A stretch of DNA of 64,000 bases, taken from NCBI RefSeq assembly GCF_003931915.1, contig NZ_RSAA01000026.1, forward strand, positions 186,001-250,000, written 5' to 3'. Positions 21,088 to 30,183 of this stretch are shown here, piece after piece (position 1 is the stretch's first letter; each line of letters opens with the position of its first letter). The notes under the pieces were generated by a model. It saw only the letters and a program-made list of their open reading frames with translations, searched no databases and had not been told where the DNA came from. The stretch is from Saccharopolyspora rhizosphaerae. GTDB lineage: Bacteria > Actinomycetota > Actinomycetes > Mycobacteriales > Pseudonocardiaceae. Both the position numbers and the translations under genes were made by a program.

Positions 21088-21729
21088 GTGACCGGAATGC
21101 CGGGACATGCCTGGTCCGAAGACGAGCTCCGAGCCTGCTCGACCACGCAGGTCCGGTCGCCGTTGGGACCGGCCGCCTCCATGGAACGGCTCGCCCAGCG
21201 GTCGGTCGACGCCCTGGGTTGGGCCGGGAGCACGCTGCCGCCGGTCAAGCTGCTCGGACGGCAGGTCATCGCCACCGCCGAGCTGGTGCCCGACGCCCAC
21301 GCCGAGCGGCTGGTGTTCGGCAGTGGCCCCGTGCTCGACCGCGCGGAGATCGCGACCTGGGTCTGGCCGGAGATGGACGGCCGCGTGCCGCCGCCCGCGG
21401 CGCACATCACCGGAGTCCTCGCACCCGCTCGGCACTGGCGCACCGCGCTGACCGCGGCCGTGCCGTTCGCCCGCTTCACCAACGCGGCCATCGTCGTGCC
21501 GCGCACCGTGGCGGTCGCCCCGGACTTCGCCGAGACCTGCCTGATCCGCGCCCGGCAGTTCGGCGTCGCGGTGCTCAGCGCCGACGAGCACGGCGTCCAG
21601 GAAGAGCTCGCGGGCCACAGCTTCGAGGACGCGCCACCGGTGGAGCACACCGCGGTCTCGCGTTGGGTGAACGAGGTCGTCTACCAGCAGCTGCTGGCGG
21701 CCGAAGCCCCGGCGCCCTCGCGCAGCTGA
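21088..21729 (+). CDS. Conserved hypothetical protein, 213 aa
   Basis: Not recognised as a named family. It is a soluble protein without signal peptide or membrane segment. There are short hydrophobic strands in the C-terminal half (NAAIVVPRTVAVAPDF, QFGVAVLSAD) suggesting an alpha/beta fold. The GTG start is preceded by GGGAGGCGGAAAG. Codon use looks native. A hairpin lies just after the stop. No neighbour suggests a function. Confidence 0.65.
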   Translation: MTGMPGHAWSEDELRACSTTQVRSPLGPAASMERLAQRSVDALGWAGSTLPPVKLLGRQVIATAELVPDAHAERLVFGSGPVLDRAEIATWVWPEMDGRVPPPAAHITGVLAPARHWRTALTAAVPFARFTNAAIVVPRTVAVAPDFAETCLIRARQFGVAVLSADEHGVQEELAGHSFEDAPPVEHTAVSRWVNEVVYQQLLAAEAPAPSRS

Positions 21730-21742
21730 GGACCTGGGGACC

Positions 21743-21781
21743 GCAGTTCCAGTTGGACCGGGGGGCTTCAGCTGGAACTGC
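21743..21781. terminator. Hairpin after the 21088 gene
   Basis: GCAGTTCCAGTTG (21743-21755) pairs with CAGCTGGAACTGC (21769-21781): 13 bp with one G-T and a 13-nt loop. No T-run. Confidence 0.55.
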
Positions 21782-21906
21782 GCCAACGAACCGGCGGGCG
21801 GGGGGCCCGAGCCTGCTGGAGGGGGAGAGGAAGCGGACGGGGACCCGCCGCACTCACGCGCCGCGCAGCGTGGGCGGGACTCCGTCCGCTGGGGGCTGTT
21901 CCGGAG

Positions 21907-21962
21907 TTGTCCACAAACCTGTCCACAGGTGGTTGTCCCCAGGCCGCCCCGAGTTGTCCACA
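21907..21962 (+). promoter_or_regulatory. DnaA-box cluster upstream of the SDR gene
   Basis: Exact TTGTCCACA at 21907-21915 and 21954-21962, with one-mismatch copies CTGTCCACA (21919-21927) and TTGTCCCCA (21933-21941), all in one orientation within 56 bp, ending 48 bp before the next start codon. Confidence 0.55.
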
Positions 21963-22010
21963 GGCTGTGCTTGAACGGTTGAGCAGCGTGGCCGGGACTA
22001 CCGTGGAGCC

Positions 22011-22667
22011 ATGCGAACTGTCATCGCCGGAGCCCACGGGAAGATCGCGCGGCCGCTCGGCAGGCTGCTCACCGAACGGGGCGACCAGGTCCTCGGGATC
22101 ATCCGCAACCCCGACCACGCGCCCGACCTCGAAGCCGACGGCGTCGAGCCCCTGGTGTTCGACATGGAGGCCTCCTCGGCGACCGACCTGGCACCCCGGC
22201 TGTCCGGAGTGGACGCCGCCGTCTTCCTCGCAGGAGCGGGCCCGGGCAGCGGTGCCGCGCGCAAGGACACAGTGGACCGAGGAGCGTCCGTGCTGCTCGC
22301 GGATTCCTGTCAACAGGCCGGAGTTCGCCGCTTCGTGCAGGTGAGCTCGATGGGCACCCGCACGCCCAACCCGCCTGACGTGGAGCCTGTGTTCGGGGCC
22401 TACTTGGACGCGAAGCGGGCGGCCGAGGAGGACCTGCGGCGGCGCGATCTCGACTGGACGATCCTGCGTCCGGGACGCCTCACCGACGACGAGCCGACCG
22501 GCCGGGTGACGCTGGCCGAGGAGGTCGGCCGGGACGCGGTCACCCGCCGCGACGTGGCCGCCGTGCTGGCGGCGCTGCTGCACGAACCGGGGACCGCCGG
22601 ACGGGCGCTGGAACTCGTCGGCGGTGACGTTCCGGTCGAGGACGCGGTCCGGGCGGTGGTGGGGTAA
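22011..22667 (+). CDS. NAD(P)-binding protein, atypical SDR (YwnB/NmrA-like)
   Basis: 218 aa. It has an N-terminal Rossmann motif (TVIAGAHGKIARPLGRLL), a conserved FVQVSSMG strand, and YLDAKRAAEEDL followed by WTILRPGRLTDD, typical of atypical short-chain dehydrogenases related to flavin reductase/NmrA proteins that bind NAD(P) and act as reductases or redox sensors. The substrate is unknown. It ends immediately before the tail of the convergent oxidase gene. Confidence 0.88.
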   Translation: MRTVIAGAHGKIARPLGRLLTERGDQVLGIIRNPDHAPDLEADGVEPLVFDMEASSATDLAPRLSGVDAAVFLAGAGPGSGAARKDTVDRGASVLLADSCQQAGVRRFVQVSSMGTRTPNPPDVEPVFGAYLDAKRAAEEDLRRRDLDWTILRPGRLTDDEPTGRVTLAEEVGRDAVTRRDVAAVLAALLHEPGTAGRALELVGGDVPVEDAVRAVVG

Positions 22668-24002
22668 TCAGGTCGGGTTATCCACAGGCCCGAGGACGCG
22701 CTCCAAGTACGAGTTGTGGAAGACCCCGCCGGGGTCCACCGACGCCCGCACCTGCCGGAAGTCGTCGAACCTGGGGTAGAGGCCGGACAGCGCGGCCGCG
22801 TCGAGCCGGTGCACCTTGCCCCAGTGCGGTCGCCCGCCCGCGTCCCGGGCGATCGCCTCGAAGGCGTCGAAGTACTGCCGGTGCGGCATCCCCAGGTACT
22901 GGTGCACGGCGACGTAGCCGGTGTCGCGGCCGTGCGCGGTCGACAGCCACACGTCGTCGGCCCGCGCGACCCGCACCTCCACCGGGAACATCACCGGGTC
23001 GGCCAGTCGGGACACCACGTCGCGCAGCTCCCGCACGACGTCGGGGACCACCTCGCGGGGGAAGGCGTACTCGCTCTCCACGAAGCGGATCCGGCGCGGC
23101 GTGGTGAACACCCGGTAGGAGCGGTCCCGGTAGCTCCGCGACGACCAGGTGGCCGCGCAGAACCGGTTCAACGGACGGACCAGCGCGGGAAGGCTCCGTC
23201 CGAGCCCGCACACCGCGCCGAACAGCCGGTTCTCCACGACCTCGTACTCGAGGAAGTGCCGCACCGGGTGCAGCGGCTGCGGAGGTCCGGCGTGGCGGTT
23301 GTTCCGCTTGACCATCGCGCCGCGGCTGTGCGGGAACCAGTGGAACTCGAAGTGGTCGTGGGCCTCGGCCAGCCCGTGGAAGTCGTCGAGCACGTCCTCC
23401 AGCGGTGCCGGGTGCTCCTCGGCCGCCAGCGCGAAAGCCGGGACGCAGCGCAGGGTCACGGTGGTGATCACGCCGAGCGCGCCCAGACCGAGGCGGGCCG
23501 CGGCGAACAGCTCGGGGTTCTCGCTCGGCGAGCAGCGCACCTCGGTGCCGTCGGCGAGCAGCAGTTCCAGCGCTTCCACCTGCGTGGCGAGGCCGCCGAG
23601 ACCGGCTCCGGTGCCGTGGGTCCCGGTGGAGATGGCGCCGGCGATGGTCTGCTGGTCGATGTCACCGAGGTTGGCCATCGCCAGGCCCAGCGAGTCGAGT
23701 TCGGCGTTGAGCACGTGCAGCGGGGTGCCGCCGTGCACCGCGACCAACCCGGTGCGCGGGTCGGCGTGGATGATCCCCGACCAGTGCCGCAGGTCCAGCG
23801 CCACACCGCTTTCCGGTGAGGCGACGGCGGAGAACGAGTGCCCGGACCCGATCGGCCGCACCCGCAGGCCGTCCCGGGCCGCGGCGCGGATCGCCTCCGC
23901 CGCCTCAGCGGTGTCTCGCGGGCTCACGACCCGCGCGGGGTGCGCGGTGGCCGTGCGGCCCCAGTTCGTCCACGGCCGTTCGGTGGCCGGATCACGCTGC
24001 AT
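22668..24002 (-). CDS. FAD-linked sugar-1,4-lactone oxidase (D-arabinono-1,4-lactone oxidase family)
   Basis: 444 aa from ATG 24002 (MQRDPATERPWTNWGRT), which matches the family N-terminus. The FAD-binding PCMH domain (RPIGSGHSFSAVA, GDIDQQTIAGAISTGTHGTG) is followed by the ALO C-terminal domain (HWGKVHRLDAAAL...YPRFDDF). Such enzymes oxidise aldonolactones or alditols (L-gulono-, D-arabinono-lactone, xylitol) with O2 or another acceptor; the exact substrate cannot be read. It is divergent from the D-amino-acid enzyme gene, a pairing I have seen in other actinobacteria. Confidence 0.9.
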   Translation of the reverse strand: MQRDPATERPWTNWGRTATAHPARVVSPRDTAEAAEAIRAAARDGLRVRPIGSGHSFSAVASPESGVALDLRHWSGIIHADPRTGLVAVHGGTPLHVLNAELDSLGLAMANLGDIDQQTIAGAISTGTHGTGAGLGGLATQVEALELLLADGTEVRCSPSENPELFAAARLGLGALGVITTVTLRCVPAFALAAEEHPAPLEDVLDDFHGLAEAHDHFEFHWFPHSRGAMVKRNNRHAGPPQPLHPVRHFLEYEVVENRLFGAVCGLGRSLPALVRPLNRFCAATWSSRSYRDRSYRVFTTPRRIRFVESEYAFPREVVPDVVRELRDVVSRLADPVMFPVEVRVARADDVWLSTAHGRDTGYVAVHQYLGMPHRQYFDAFEAIARDAGGRPHWGKVHRLDAAALSGLYPRFDDFRQVRASVDPGGVFHNSYLERVLGPVDNPT

Positions 24003-24096
24003 GCCGGGCCTCCAATGGGTGAGGTGGTCGGCGCGATGGGCTGAAGTTATGTGAAACCAATTCACGAAACAAGATCTGCGGCATACGGTTGTCGGC

Positions 24097-25296
24097 GTGC
24101 GCCGGATCGATGAGATCACCAGCGGAATCCAGCCACCGTTCGTCGCGGTGGACTTGGCAGCCTTCGACGACAACGCCCAGGACATGGTGCGCCGCGCGGC
24201 CGGCGTGCCGATCCGGATCGCCACGAAGTCCGTGCGCTGCCGGGAACTCATCGCCCGCGCACTGCGGGTGGACGGGTACTTGGGTCTGATGTGCTACTCG
24301 CTGGCCGAGGCCCTGTGGCTGCACGGTGAAGGGCTCAGCGACGACATCCTGGTCGCCTACCCGACCGCCGACCGCGCCGCGCTGCGGGAACTCGCCGCGA
24401 ACCCCAGTGCCGCCGCGGCCATCAGCATCATGGTGGACTCGACCGACCACCTCGACTTCGTCGACGACGCCGTCGGCCCCGACCGGCCGGACATCCGGCT
24501 GTGCGTCGAGGTCGACGCCTCGTGGAAACCCCTGCCCGGCGTGCACATCGGCACCCGCCGGTCACCTCTGCACACCCCTGCGCAGGTCCGGAGGTTCGCG
24601 GAGGCAGCCCAGCGCAGGCGCGGTTTCGCGGTGGTCGGGCTGATGGCCTACGAGGGGCAGATCGCCGGGCTCGGTGACGCCCCACCCGGCAAGCCGTTGC
24701 GCGGAGCCCTGCTGCGCGCCGTCCAGCGCCGTTCAGCGGCCGAGCTCGCGCAGCGGCGCGCGGCGTTGGTGCGGCAGGTGCGCGAGGTCGCGGACCTGGA
24801 GTTCGTCAACGGCGGCGGCACCGGGAGCTTGGAGCGGACCGCGGTGGAGGAGGGCGTCATCACCGAGGTGGCGGCGGGTTCCGGGCTGATCGGCCCGACG
24901 CTGTTCGACGCCTACCGCAGCTTCCAGCCGCGGCCGGCCGTCCTCTACGCCTTGCCGGTGGTGCACCGTCCGGCGAAGAAGATCGTGACGCTGTTCGGGG
25001 GCGGTTACATCGCTTCGGGGCCGCCCGGGGAGGACCGGGTGCCTGCTCCGCACTGGCCGGAGGGCCTGGGGTTGTTGGGGACTGAGGGCGCCGGTGAGGT
25101 GCAGACCCCGGTGATCGGCGCTGCAGCGCGTGGGCTGCGCATCGGCGATCGGGTCTGGTTCCGGCACGCGAAGGCTGGGGAACTCGCGGAGCGGTTCGAC
25201 CGGTACCACCTGATCGACGGCCGCCTGGTGAGCGTGGGGTGCTCGGCCGTCGTCGAGGCGCCGACCTACCGCGGTGAGGGCAGATCGTTCGGATAG
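24097..25296 (+). CDS. PLP-dependent amino acid deaminase/aldolase (alanine racemase N-terminal fold)
   Basis: 399 aa. The N-terminal fold-type III barrel has the PLP lysine in RIATKSVRC (about Lys48) and metal/substrate residues in a C-terminal D-threonine-aldolase/D-serine-dehydratase-like domain (GDRVWFRHAKAGELAERF). Members act on D-threonine, D-serine or hydroxy-amino acids; specificity is not shown. The GTG start lies 94 bp from the divergent oxidase. The 3' end overlaps the TetR gene by 31 bp. Confidence 0.88.
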   Translation: MRRIDEITSGIQPPFVAVDLAAFDDNAQDMVRRAAGVPIRIATKSVRCRELIARALRVDGYLGLMCYSLAEALWLHGEGLSDDILVAYPTADRAALRELAANPSAAAAISIMVDSTDHLDFVDDAVGPDRPDIRLCVEVDASWKPLPGVHIGTRRSPLHTPAQVRRFAEAAQRRRGFAVVGLMAYEGQIAGLGDAPPGKPLRGALLRAVQRRSAAELAQRRAALVRQVREVADLEFVNGGGTGSLERTAVEEGVITEVAAGSGLIGPTLFDAYRSFQPRPAVLYALPVVHRPAKKIVTLFGGGYIASGPPGEDRVPAPHWPEGLGLLGTEGAGEVQTPVIGAAARGLRIGDRVWFRHAKAGELAERFDRYHLIDGRLVSVGCSAVVEAPTYRGEGRSFG

Positions 25297-25958
25297 CCCG
25301 CCATGATCGTCGGTCCGATCACGGTGGAGGGGGTTCGTCGTTCTTCTTTGATCCTGTTGGAGAGGTAGCCGCGGACGAGGTCCTTGGCCTCCGCCAGGAT
25401 CGCTTGGTCGCCGTGGGAGTCGCGCCGGAACGCCAGGTGCAGCACGGCGTCCGCGGCTTCGACGGCGACGGTCAGCGGGAGGGAGAGGTCTGCCGGGTCG
25501 AGGTGGAACTCCTCGGCGATCAGCCCGGTCAGCTTCTCCGCGATGACCGCGTTGTTGTCCTTGCCCGGATCGAGCAGTCGCAGGTCGACCACGTCCCCGA
25601 AGTGCAACCTGCTGAACGCCGGCACCTCGCGGTGCATCGTCAGGTAGGTGTCGAAGACGGCGTCCACGGCATCCCACCAGTGCGCCAGCTCCATCTGCTC
25701 GAAGCGGCTGGAGACGGTCCGCACGAACCGGTCCAGGTTGCGCAGCGTCAACTCCTGCACGACCGCCCGCTTGTCCGGGAAGAACTGGTAGAGCGATCCG
25801 ACCGCGACTCCCGCTCGTTCCGCGATGAGGGTGGTCGTTAACCCGTCGTACCCCACCTCGTCGATGAGGGCGGCGGTGGCCGCGAGCATCCTCTCCACTC
25901 GTTGAGCGCTCCGCTGCTGCACTGGCTTGCGCCGCAGCGGTGCGATTTCTGCAGGCAA
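25266..25958 (-). CDS. TetR family transcriptional regulator
   Basis: 230 aa if translation starts at TTG 25958, chosen for AGGAGG just upstream (spacing short, 4 nt). ATG 26036 would add 26 poorly conserved residues and lacks a ribosome site. The HTH is ERMLAATAALIDEVGYDGLTTTLIAERAGVAVGSLYQFFPDKRAV. The C-terminal ligand domain is all-helical with an acidic loop. It may control the convergent PLP-enzyme gene or itself; the overlap of the two 3' ends is unusual. Confidence 0.9.
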   Translation of the reverse strand: MPAEIAPLRRKPVQQRSAQRVERMLAATAALIDEVGYDGLTTTLIAERAGVAVGSLYQFFPDKRAVVQELTLRNLDRFVRTVSSRFEQMELAHWWDAVDAVFDTYLTMHREVPAFSRLHFGDVVDLRLLDPGKDNNAVIAEKLTGLIAEEFHLDPADLSLPLTVAVEAADAVLHLAFRRDSHGDQAILAEAKDLVRGYLSNRIKEERRTPSTVIGPTIMAGYPNDLPSPR

Positions 25959-26335
25959 TGCGCCTCCTAGGGTCGGAGTTGTGCAACCAGTTTGCTGCGG
26001 AACGAGGACTCGTGCGTTTCGGACATGCCGCGACATCGTAAGTCGAAGGGGTGAATTCGCTAGGCGTACCTTGATTTTCGTCCAGTGTTACATCCCGGCC
26101 GGGTGAAACCCCCGATCGGCCTGGTGATCCCGGAGCGTTACAGGAAATCGATATGCATTGAGTCATGTTGTCAACGCGGAGGGTCGCTATCTAGTGTGAC
26201 GGGAGTCGTCATTCTCCGTGACAGAAGGGTCATTGTGGGTCACTGCACGGCTGCCCTCCGTCTGTTCGTCGTACCCGGGTTCGCTCTCCGGTGTGCCGAA
26301 GCCACCACCTCGGCCCCGTGACGGCTCGGGACACG
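25959..26335. other. Intergenic region upstream of the first HAD-PvcA-like gene
   Basis: 377 bp shared by the divergent TetR gene and the large plus-strand gene. It is less GC-rich than its surroundings around 26130-26200 and contains two GTTACA elements (26087 and about 26137), so promoters for either direction are plausible. I see no gene. Confidence 0.4.
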
Positions 26336-29300
26336 ATGACGGCGCGACAGGTGGAGGCGGACCTGCCGTTGCTGGCGGAGGACCACGCGTCGGACGGCTG
26401 GTCGGTGGCGGAGCTGCCGGCCCCGGGGCCCTGGCGCGCGCTCACCGTCGCGGAGGCGAACGACCTGCTCACCGCCGGCGGCTACGGCCTCTGGGTGGAA
26501 CGCGACGCGGACGGCGGACTGCTGCTGGCCGGAATCGGCACCGGCATCCCGCTCGGCGCCAACGCGACCTGGGTCGACCTGTACCGCGCGCTGGTCCGGC
26601 TTCGCCGCACCCGGCGGGTCTTCGACGCGGCGTGGCTGCACCGCCTCACCGGTTCCCTCGGCCCGGGCACCGGCGGCTCGCCGCAGGTCACCGAAGTCCC
26701 GGCGGAACGCGTCGACCTGCTCGCCGGTGAGCACCGCGAACTCGCGCACCGGGTGCTGGCCTCGTTGCACGGTCCCGGAACCGGCCCGAAGGTGCCGTTC
26801 CCCGAAGCGCGGGTCACCGTCGGGCGACGCGAACGCGCCGTGCGCGTGCAAGCCGTCGACTCCCCGGACCGCGCGTGGCGAGCGCTGCAGGGGTGGGAGC
26901 GCTTCGCCGGCGTCGTGGCGGCCGACCCCGAACTGCGGATGCACTGCGCGACCCAGCCCGTCCCCGCGGCCGTGGTCGACACCGGCACCGGGAGCACCGC
27001 GCTGCTGCGCGTCGTCGACCCGGCCCCGGCGCACCCGAGCCACCCGGGCGGCACGATCGCCGCCGACCTCGCAGCCCTGCTGCACCCCGACGCCGACGGA
27101 ACACCGAAGCTCCTGCGTGTCGTGCTGGACAACCGCTTCGCGCGCCGCGAGGACGAGCTCGACCACTTCCTGGAGCACTTCGTCCGGCCGCTGCTGCGGG
27201 TGTTCCGGCTGGCACTGGACACCCACGGCCTCGGCCTGTTCGCCTTGGACGAGAGCGGTTTCGCCATCGAGCTCTCCCCGGAGCTGCAGGCCACCGGGCG
27301 GATCGTGGTCACCGACCACGAGCGGATCACCGCCGAACCCAGCCGGGCCGAGGTCACCACCGGGGTGCGAGCGCTGGTCAGCACGCTGGAACGGCTCGGC
27401 GACGGGTTCGCGGCGCTGCGCGCCGACCGCCGCGACCACGAGGTCCGCGACGCCGTGCGGCGCGTCGTCGGTGAGGAGCTGCGCTACCTCGCCCCGCACA
27501 CCGCCGAGCTCCTCTCCGGCGAGCAGCCGCTGCAGAGCTACGCGCACACCGTCCCGGAGTCCCAGGACGCGGTGCTGAAGTCGGTGCTCGAGCGGGTCCA
27601 GCAGGCCACCCGCGAACGTCGCTGGAACCCGGGCGCGCCCCAGCCGGCCGTGGTCATCGACCTCGACCTGTGCGGACTGGTCCCGCTCCAGCGGATCACC
27701 GACGCCGCCCGGGCCATCTCGGGCCCGCGGCCCGGCGCACCCGGCGGCATCCTCGAACTCGCCGGTCCCGCAACGCTGCCCGTGCTGCCCACGCACGTCC
27801 CCGGCAGCTGGGAGCACTTCGTGCGGGCCAGCGGCCTCGGCGAGCGCTACCCGGCGGTGGACTGGGAGCGGCTGCGCGGCGACTTCCTGCGTGCCTTCCA
27901 GTCCCGACCCCGCGAGCGGCTGCGCACCGACCACGTCAACGCGGGCTTGGCCCGGTTCGTCTGGGACGTGCAGGACGCCGGCGGCCAGGTCGTGTTCTGC
28001 ACCGCCCGCAAGGAGCGGTTCCGGGAGGTCACCGCCGAGGTGCTGGCCGAAGCCGGAGTGCCGGACGCGACGCTGCTCGTCGTGCCCGACCACACCACCC
28101 GGCCGATCGCGGAGGTCAAGGCGGAGCGGGTCCGCGCGCTCGACGGGCTGGACGTGGTCGCCGTCTTCGACGACGAGCAGTCCAACCGCGCCGCGGTGCG
28201 CGCCGACTTCGGTGACGCGCTGCCGGTCGCCGTGGAAGTCCCGGGACTCGCCGGGCAACGGGGTCCGGACGACCCGGTCCCCGACGGTGCCGCCGTGATC
28301 GCCACCTTCGAGACCCGCCCGAGCGCGCCCGGCGGCCCGAAGTTGTCCAACACGCACTCGCTGGAAGAGCTCCAGATCGGCGCGATGCGTCGCAACCCGC
28401 TCGCCCGCCGCTGGGCGGTGCACCTCACCGAAGGCGAAACGCGCTCCCTCGTCGACTCGATCGTCGCCGACACCGACCGCGCCGCGGTGCGCACCGGCCG
28501 CAGCGCGGTCGCGAAGTTCGGCCTCGAGGAGCACCCGGACGACGTCGAGCGGGTGCTGCCGGCGCTGCACCACGTGCTGACCCGCAAGCAGTTCATCAAG
28601 GGTTCTCGCGCGAACTACCGGCTCGAGGACCTCGAGCGGGACGCGGAAGAACCGGTGCGCGCCGGCGAACCGATCGACGTGGTGCTGCTGGGTTTCCCGG
28701 TCAAGCAGTGCCTGAACAGGCTCAAGGCCTCCGGGCCGCTGCCGGACCTGGCCGAACTCGGTGCGATGGCCCGGTTGCGCGAGATGCAGCGCGCCGTCGC
28801 GGCGGTGCACCCACCGGGCTTGCGCTTCAACATCCTCACCGACGGCCGGCACTTCCGGAGCCGGCCCGCCGCGATCGTCGACGCCTACCAGCGCAAGCTG
28901 CGCGAGTACGTCGACCTCGTCGGCATCGGCGACCGCACGGTCGTCGCCGACATCGACGAGGTCGCCGAGCAACGCCTCGGACCGGGCCTGCACGCCGAAC
29001 GCGCCCGCCGGATCGCGAACTACCGGAAGCTGCTCAGCGACCGGCTGCGCGACTTCGACATCACCGACAACCCGTTGCGCACCTTGGAAGCGGTGCACGA
29101 CTGGTCGACGGGTGAGACCGACTTCGCGCCGCACGTCATCGGGCTGTTCCGGGAAATCCTCATGTCGCTGGTGTACTCCGTCCCGGTCACGGTGCCGCGC
29201 GGCACCGACCGGCTCGAGTGGTCGGTGGCCCTCTACGCCGACATCTACAACGTCACCGATCCCAGCGCGTCCGCCGAGATCCGGCAGGGTCGCCGCGCGG

Positions 29301-29719
29301 TGCTGCGCCGCGCGTGGCACACGGTCATCCGCTACATGGCGACGATGCAGGTGGACGACGAGTTCGGCTACGAGCGGATGTTCCCGCACCGGGTCCGGCT
29401 GACGCTGAGCGCGGTGCGCAAGGGCTGCCTCGGCTTCACCTACCTCGGCGGCTCGGGCCTGCTGCCCTGGCAGGGGACCGGGGTGCTGGACCCACGCGGC
29501 CGCGTCGCGATCGACTTCGCGGTTTCCCTGCAGGACCAGGGTTTCGTGCCGGTCTACTCACCGCTGCTCGGGCCGCGCCAGCCGTGGGCCATGGTCCCGG
29601 CGGACCGCACGCACCTCGTCGAGCCCTCGAACGTCCCCGCACCCCGCGGTGTTCCGGCCCGAGCAGGGCTGACCCTGGACGAGGAGTTCGCCCGGAAGGC
29701 CAGGCTCCGCAGGAAGTAG
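26336..29719 (+). CDS. Large HAD-like plus DIT1/PvcA-like (isonitrile synthase-like) fusion protein, paralogue A
   Basis: About 1127 aa from ATG 26336 (in-frame GTGs at 26291 and 26318 are alternatives; none has a clear ribosome site). Order: an unassigned N-terminal ~435 residues; a HAD-type domain with DLDLCGLVP (Asp442, Asp444), FCTARK (Thr556), a lysine near 595 and VFDDEQSN (Asp612/613); then ~500 residues resembling DIT1/PvcA isonitrile synthases, with LLGFPVKQ (Lys790), LPDLAELGA, HPPG, NILTDGRHF (Asp836) and PWQGTGVL near 1045. PvcA enzymes convert an amino acid and ribulose-5-phosphate to an isonitrile; whether this protein does so is inference. Its paralogue lies at 34197. Confidence 0.72.
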   Translation: MTARQVEADLPLLAEDHASDGWSVAELPAPGPWRALTVAEANDLLTAGGYGLWVERDADGGLLLAGIGTGIPLGANATWVDLYRALVRLRRTRRVFDAAWLHRLTGSLGPGTGGSPQVTEVPAERVDLLAGEHRELAHRVLASLHGPGTGPKVPFPEARVTVGRRERAVRVQAVDSPDRAWRALQGWERFAGVVAADPELRMHCATQPVPAAVVDTGTGSTALLRVVDPAPAHPSHPGGTIAADLAALLHPDADGTPKLLRVVLDNRFARREDELDHFLEHFVRPLLRVFRLALDTHGLGLFALDESGFAIELSPELQATGRIVVTDHERITAEPSRAEVTTGVRALVSTLERLGDGFAALRADRRDHEVRDAVRRVVGEELRYLAPHTAELLSGEQPLQSYAHTVPESQDAVLKSVLERVQQATRERRWNPGAPQPAVVIDLDLCGLVPLQRITDAARAISGPRPGAPGGILELAGPATLPVLPTHVPGSWEHFVRASGLGERYPAVDWERLRGDFLRAFQSRPRERLRTDHVNAGLARFVWDVQDAGGQVVFCTARKERFREVTAEVLAEAGVPDATLLVVPDHTTRPIAEVKAERVRALDGLDVVAVFDDEQSNRAAVRADFGDALPVAVEVPGLAGQRGPDDPVPDGAAVIATFETRPSAPGGPKLSNTHSLEELQIGAMRRNPLARRWAVHLTEGETRSLVDSIVADTDRAAVRTGRSAVAKFGLEEHPDDVERVLPALHHVLTRKQFIKGSRANYRLEDLERDAEEPVRAGEPIDVVLLGFPVKQCLNRLKASGPLPDLAELGAMARLREMQRAVAAVHPPGLRFNILTDGRHFRSRPAAIVDAYQRKLREYVDLVGIGDRTVVADIDEVAEQRLGPGLHAERARRIANYRKLLSDRLRDFDITDNPLRTLEAVHDWSTGETDFAPHVIGLFREILMSLVYSVPVTVPRGTDRLEWSVALYADIYNVTDPSASAEIRQGRRAVLRRAWHTVIRYMATMQVDDEFGYERMFPHRVRLTLSAVRKGCLGFTYLGGSGLLPWQGTGVLDPRGRVAIDFAVSLQDQGFVPVYSPLLGPRQPWAMVPADRTHLVEPSNVPAPRGVPARAGLTLDEEFARKARLRRK

Positions 29720-29725
29720 AGGTGG

Positions 29726-29768
29726 GGCGCCACCGGCAACGGTCGTGGACGGAAGTTCCGGTGGCGCC
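29726..29768 (+). terminator. Hairpin after paralogue A
   Basis: GGCGCCACCGG (29726-29736) and CCGGTGGCGCC (29758-29768) form an 11-bp perfect stem 7 bp after the stop codon. Confidence 0.6.
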
Positions 29769-30010
29769 GGGTCCCTGCTGCTGACAGGACTCCGTGGTCA
29801 TGTTGCTTCGCGGTGCCGGAAGCGGAACCAGAGCGGTTCCCGGGACCCGAGACGTGTGCATGTCCACTGCACGGCGCTACGGCCGTCCTCCCCCGAGAGC
29901 CGCTCAGAACCCCCCGGTGGTGCCGGTTGCGTGGGTGGGTGAAGAAGAACCGGCTCCAGCCGGTTGCCTGACGTGGGTCGGGTTCGCTCGAAGCCTCGGA
30001 GTGGATGAGG

Positions 30011-30054
30011 AAAGGCCCTGGGCGCGAGTCGGGGAATCCGCGTCCAGGGCCTTT
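30011..30054. terminator. Terminator-like hairpin
   Basis: AAAGGCCCTGG (30011-30021) pairs with CCAGGGCCTTT (30044-30054), followed by another T and then CC on the plus strand; on the minus strand the end is CCTTTCC. It could end transcripts from either side. Confidence 0.6.
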
Positions 30055-30183
30055 TCCAACTCCGGGCCGTCCGGGGAAACGGTGATCCGGAGTGGTTGGA
30101 GTCCGCGGGCCGATACCGGTCGGGGGGAGGGGAGTGCGTCAGCACCGGCCCGCGGAAGACTTTTCAGTTCTCTGGTGGAGCTC

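Noticed and set aside
22678-22686. Isolated exact TTATCCACA DnaA box
   Set aside because: It lies within the 3' coding end of the lactone oxidase gene and is a single copy, so chance is likely.
26240-29389. 1049-codon minus-strand open frame opposite the first HAD-PvcA-like gene
   Set aside because: Low-complexity Arg/Val/His/Gly composition without motifs; the plus strand carries ordered HAD and PvcA-like motifs.
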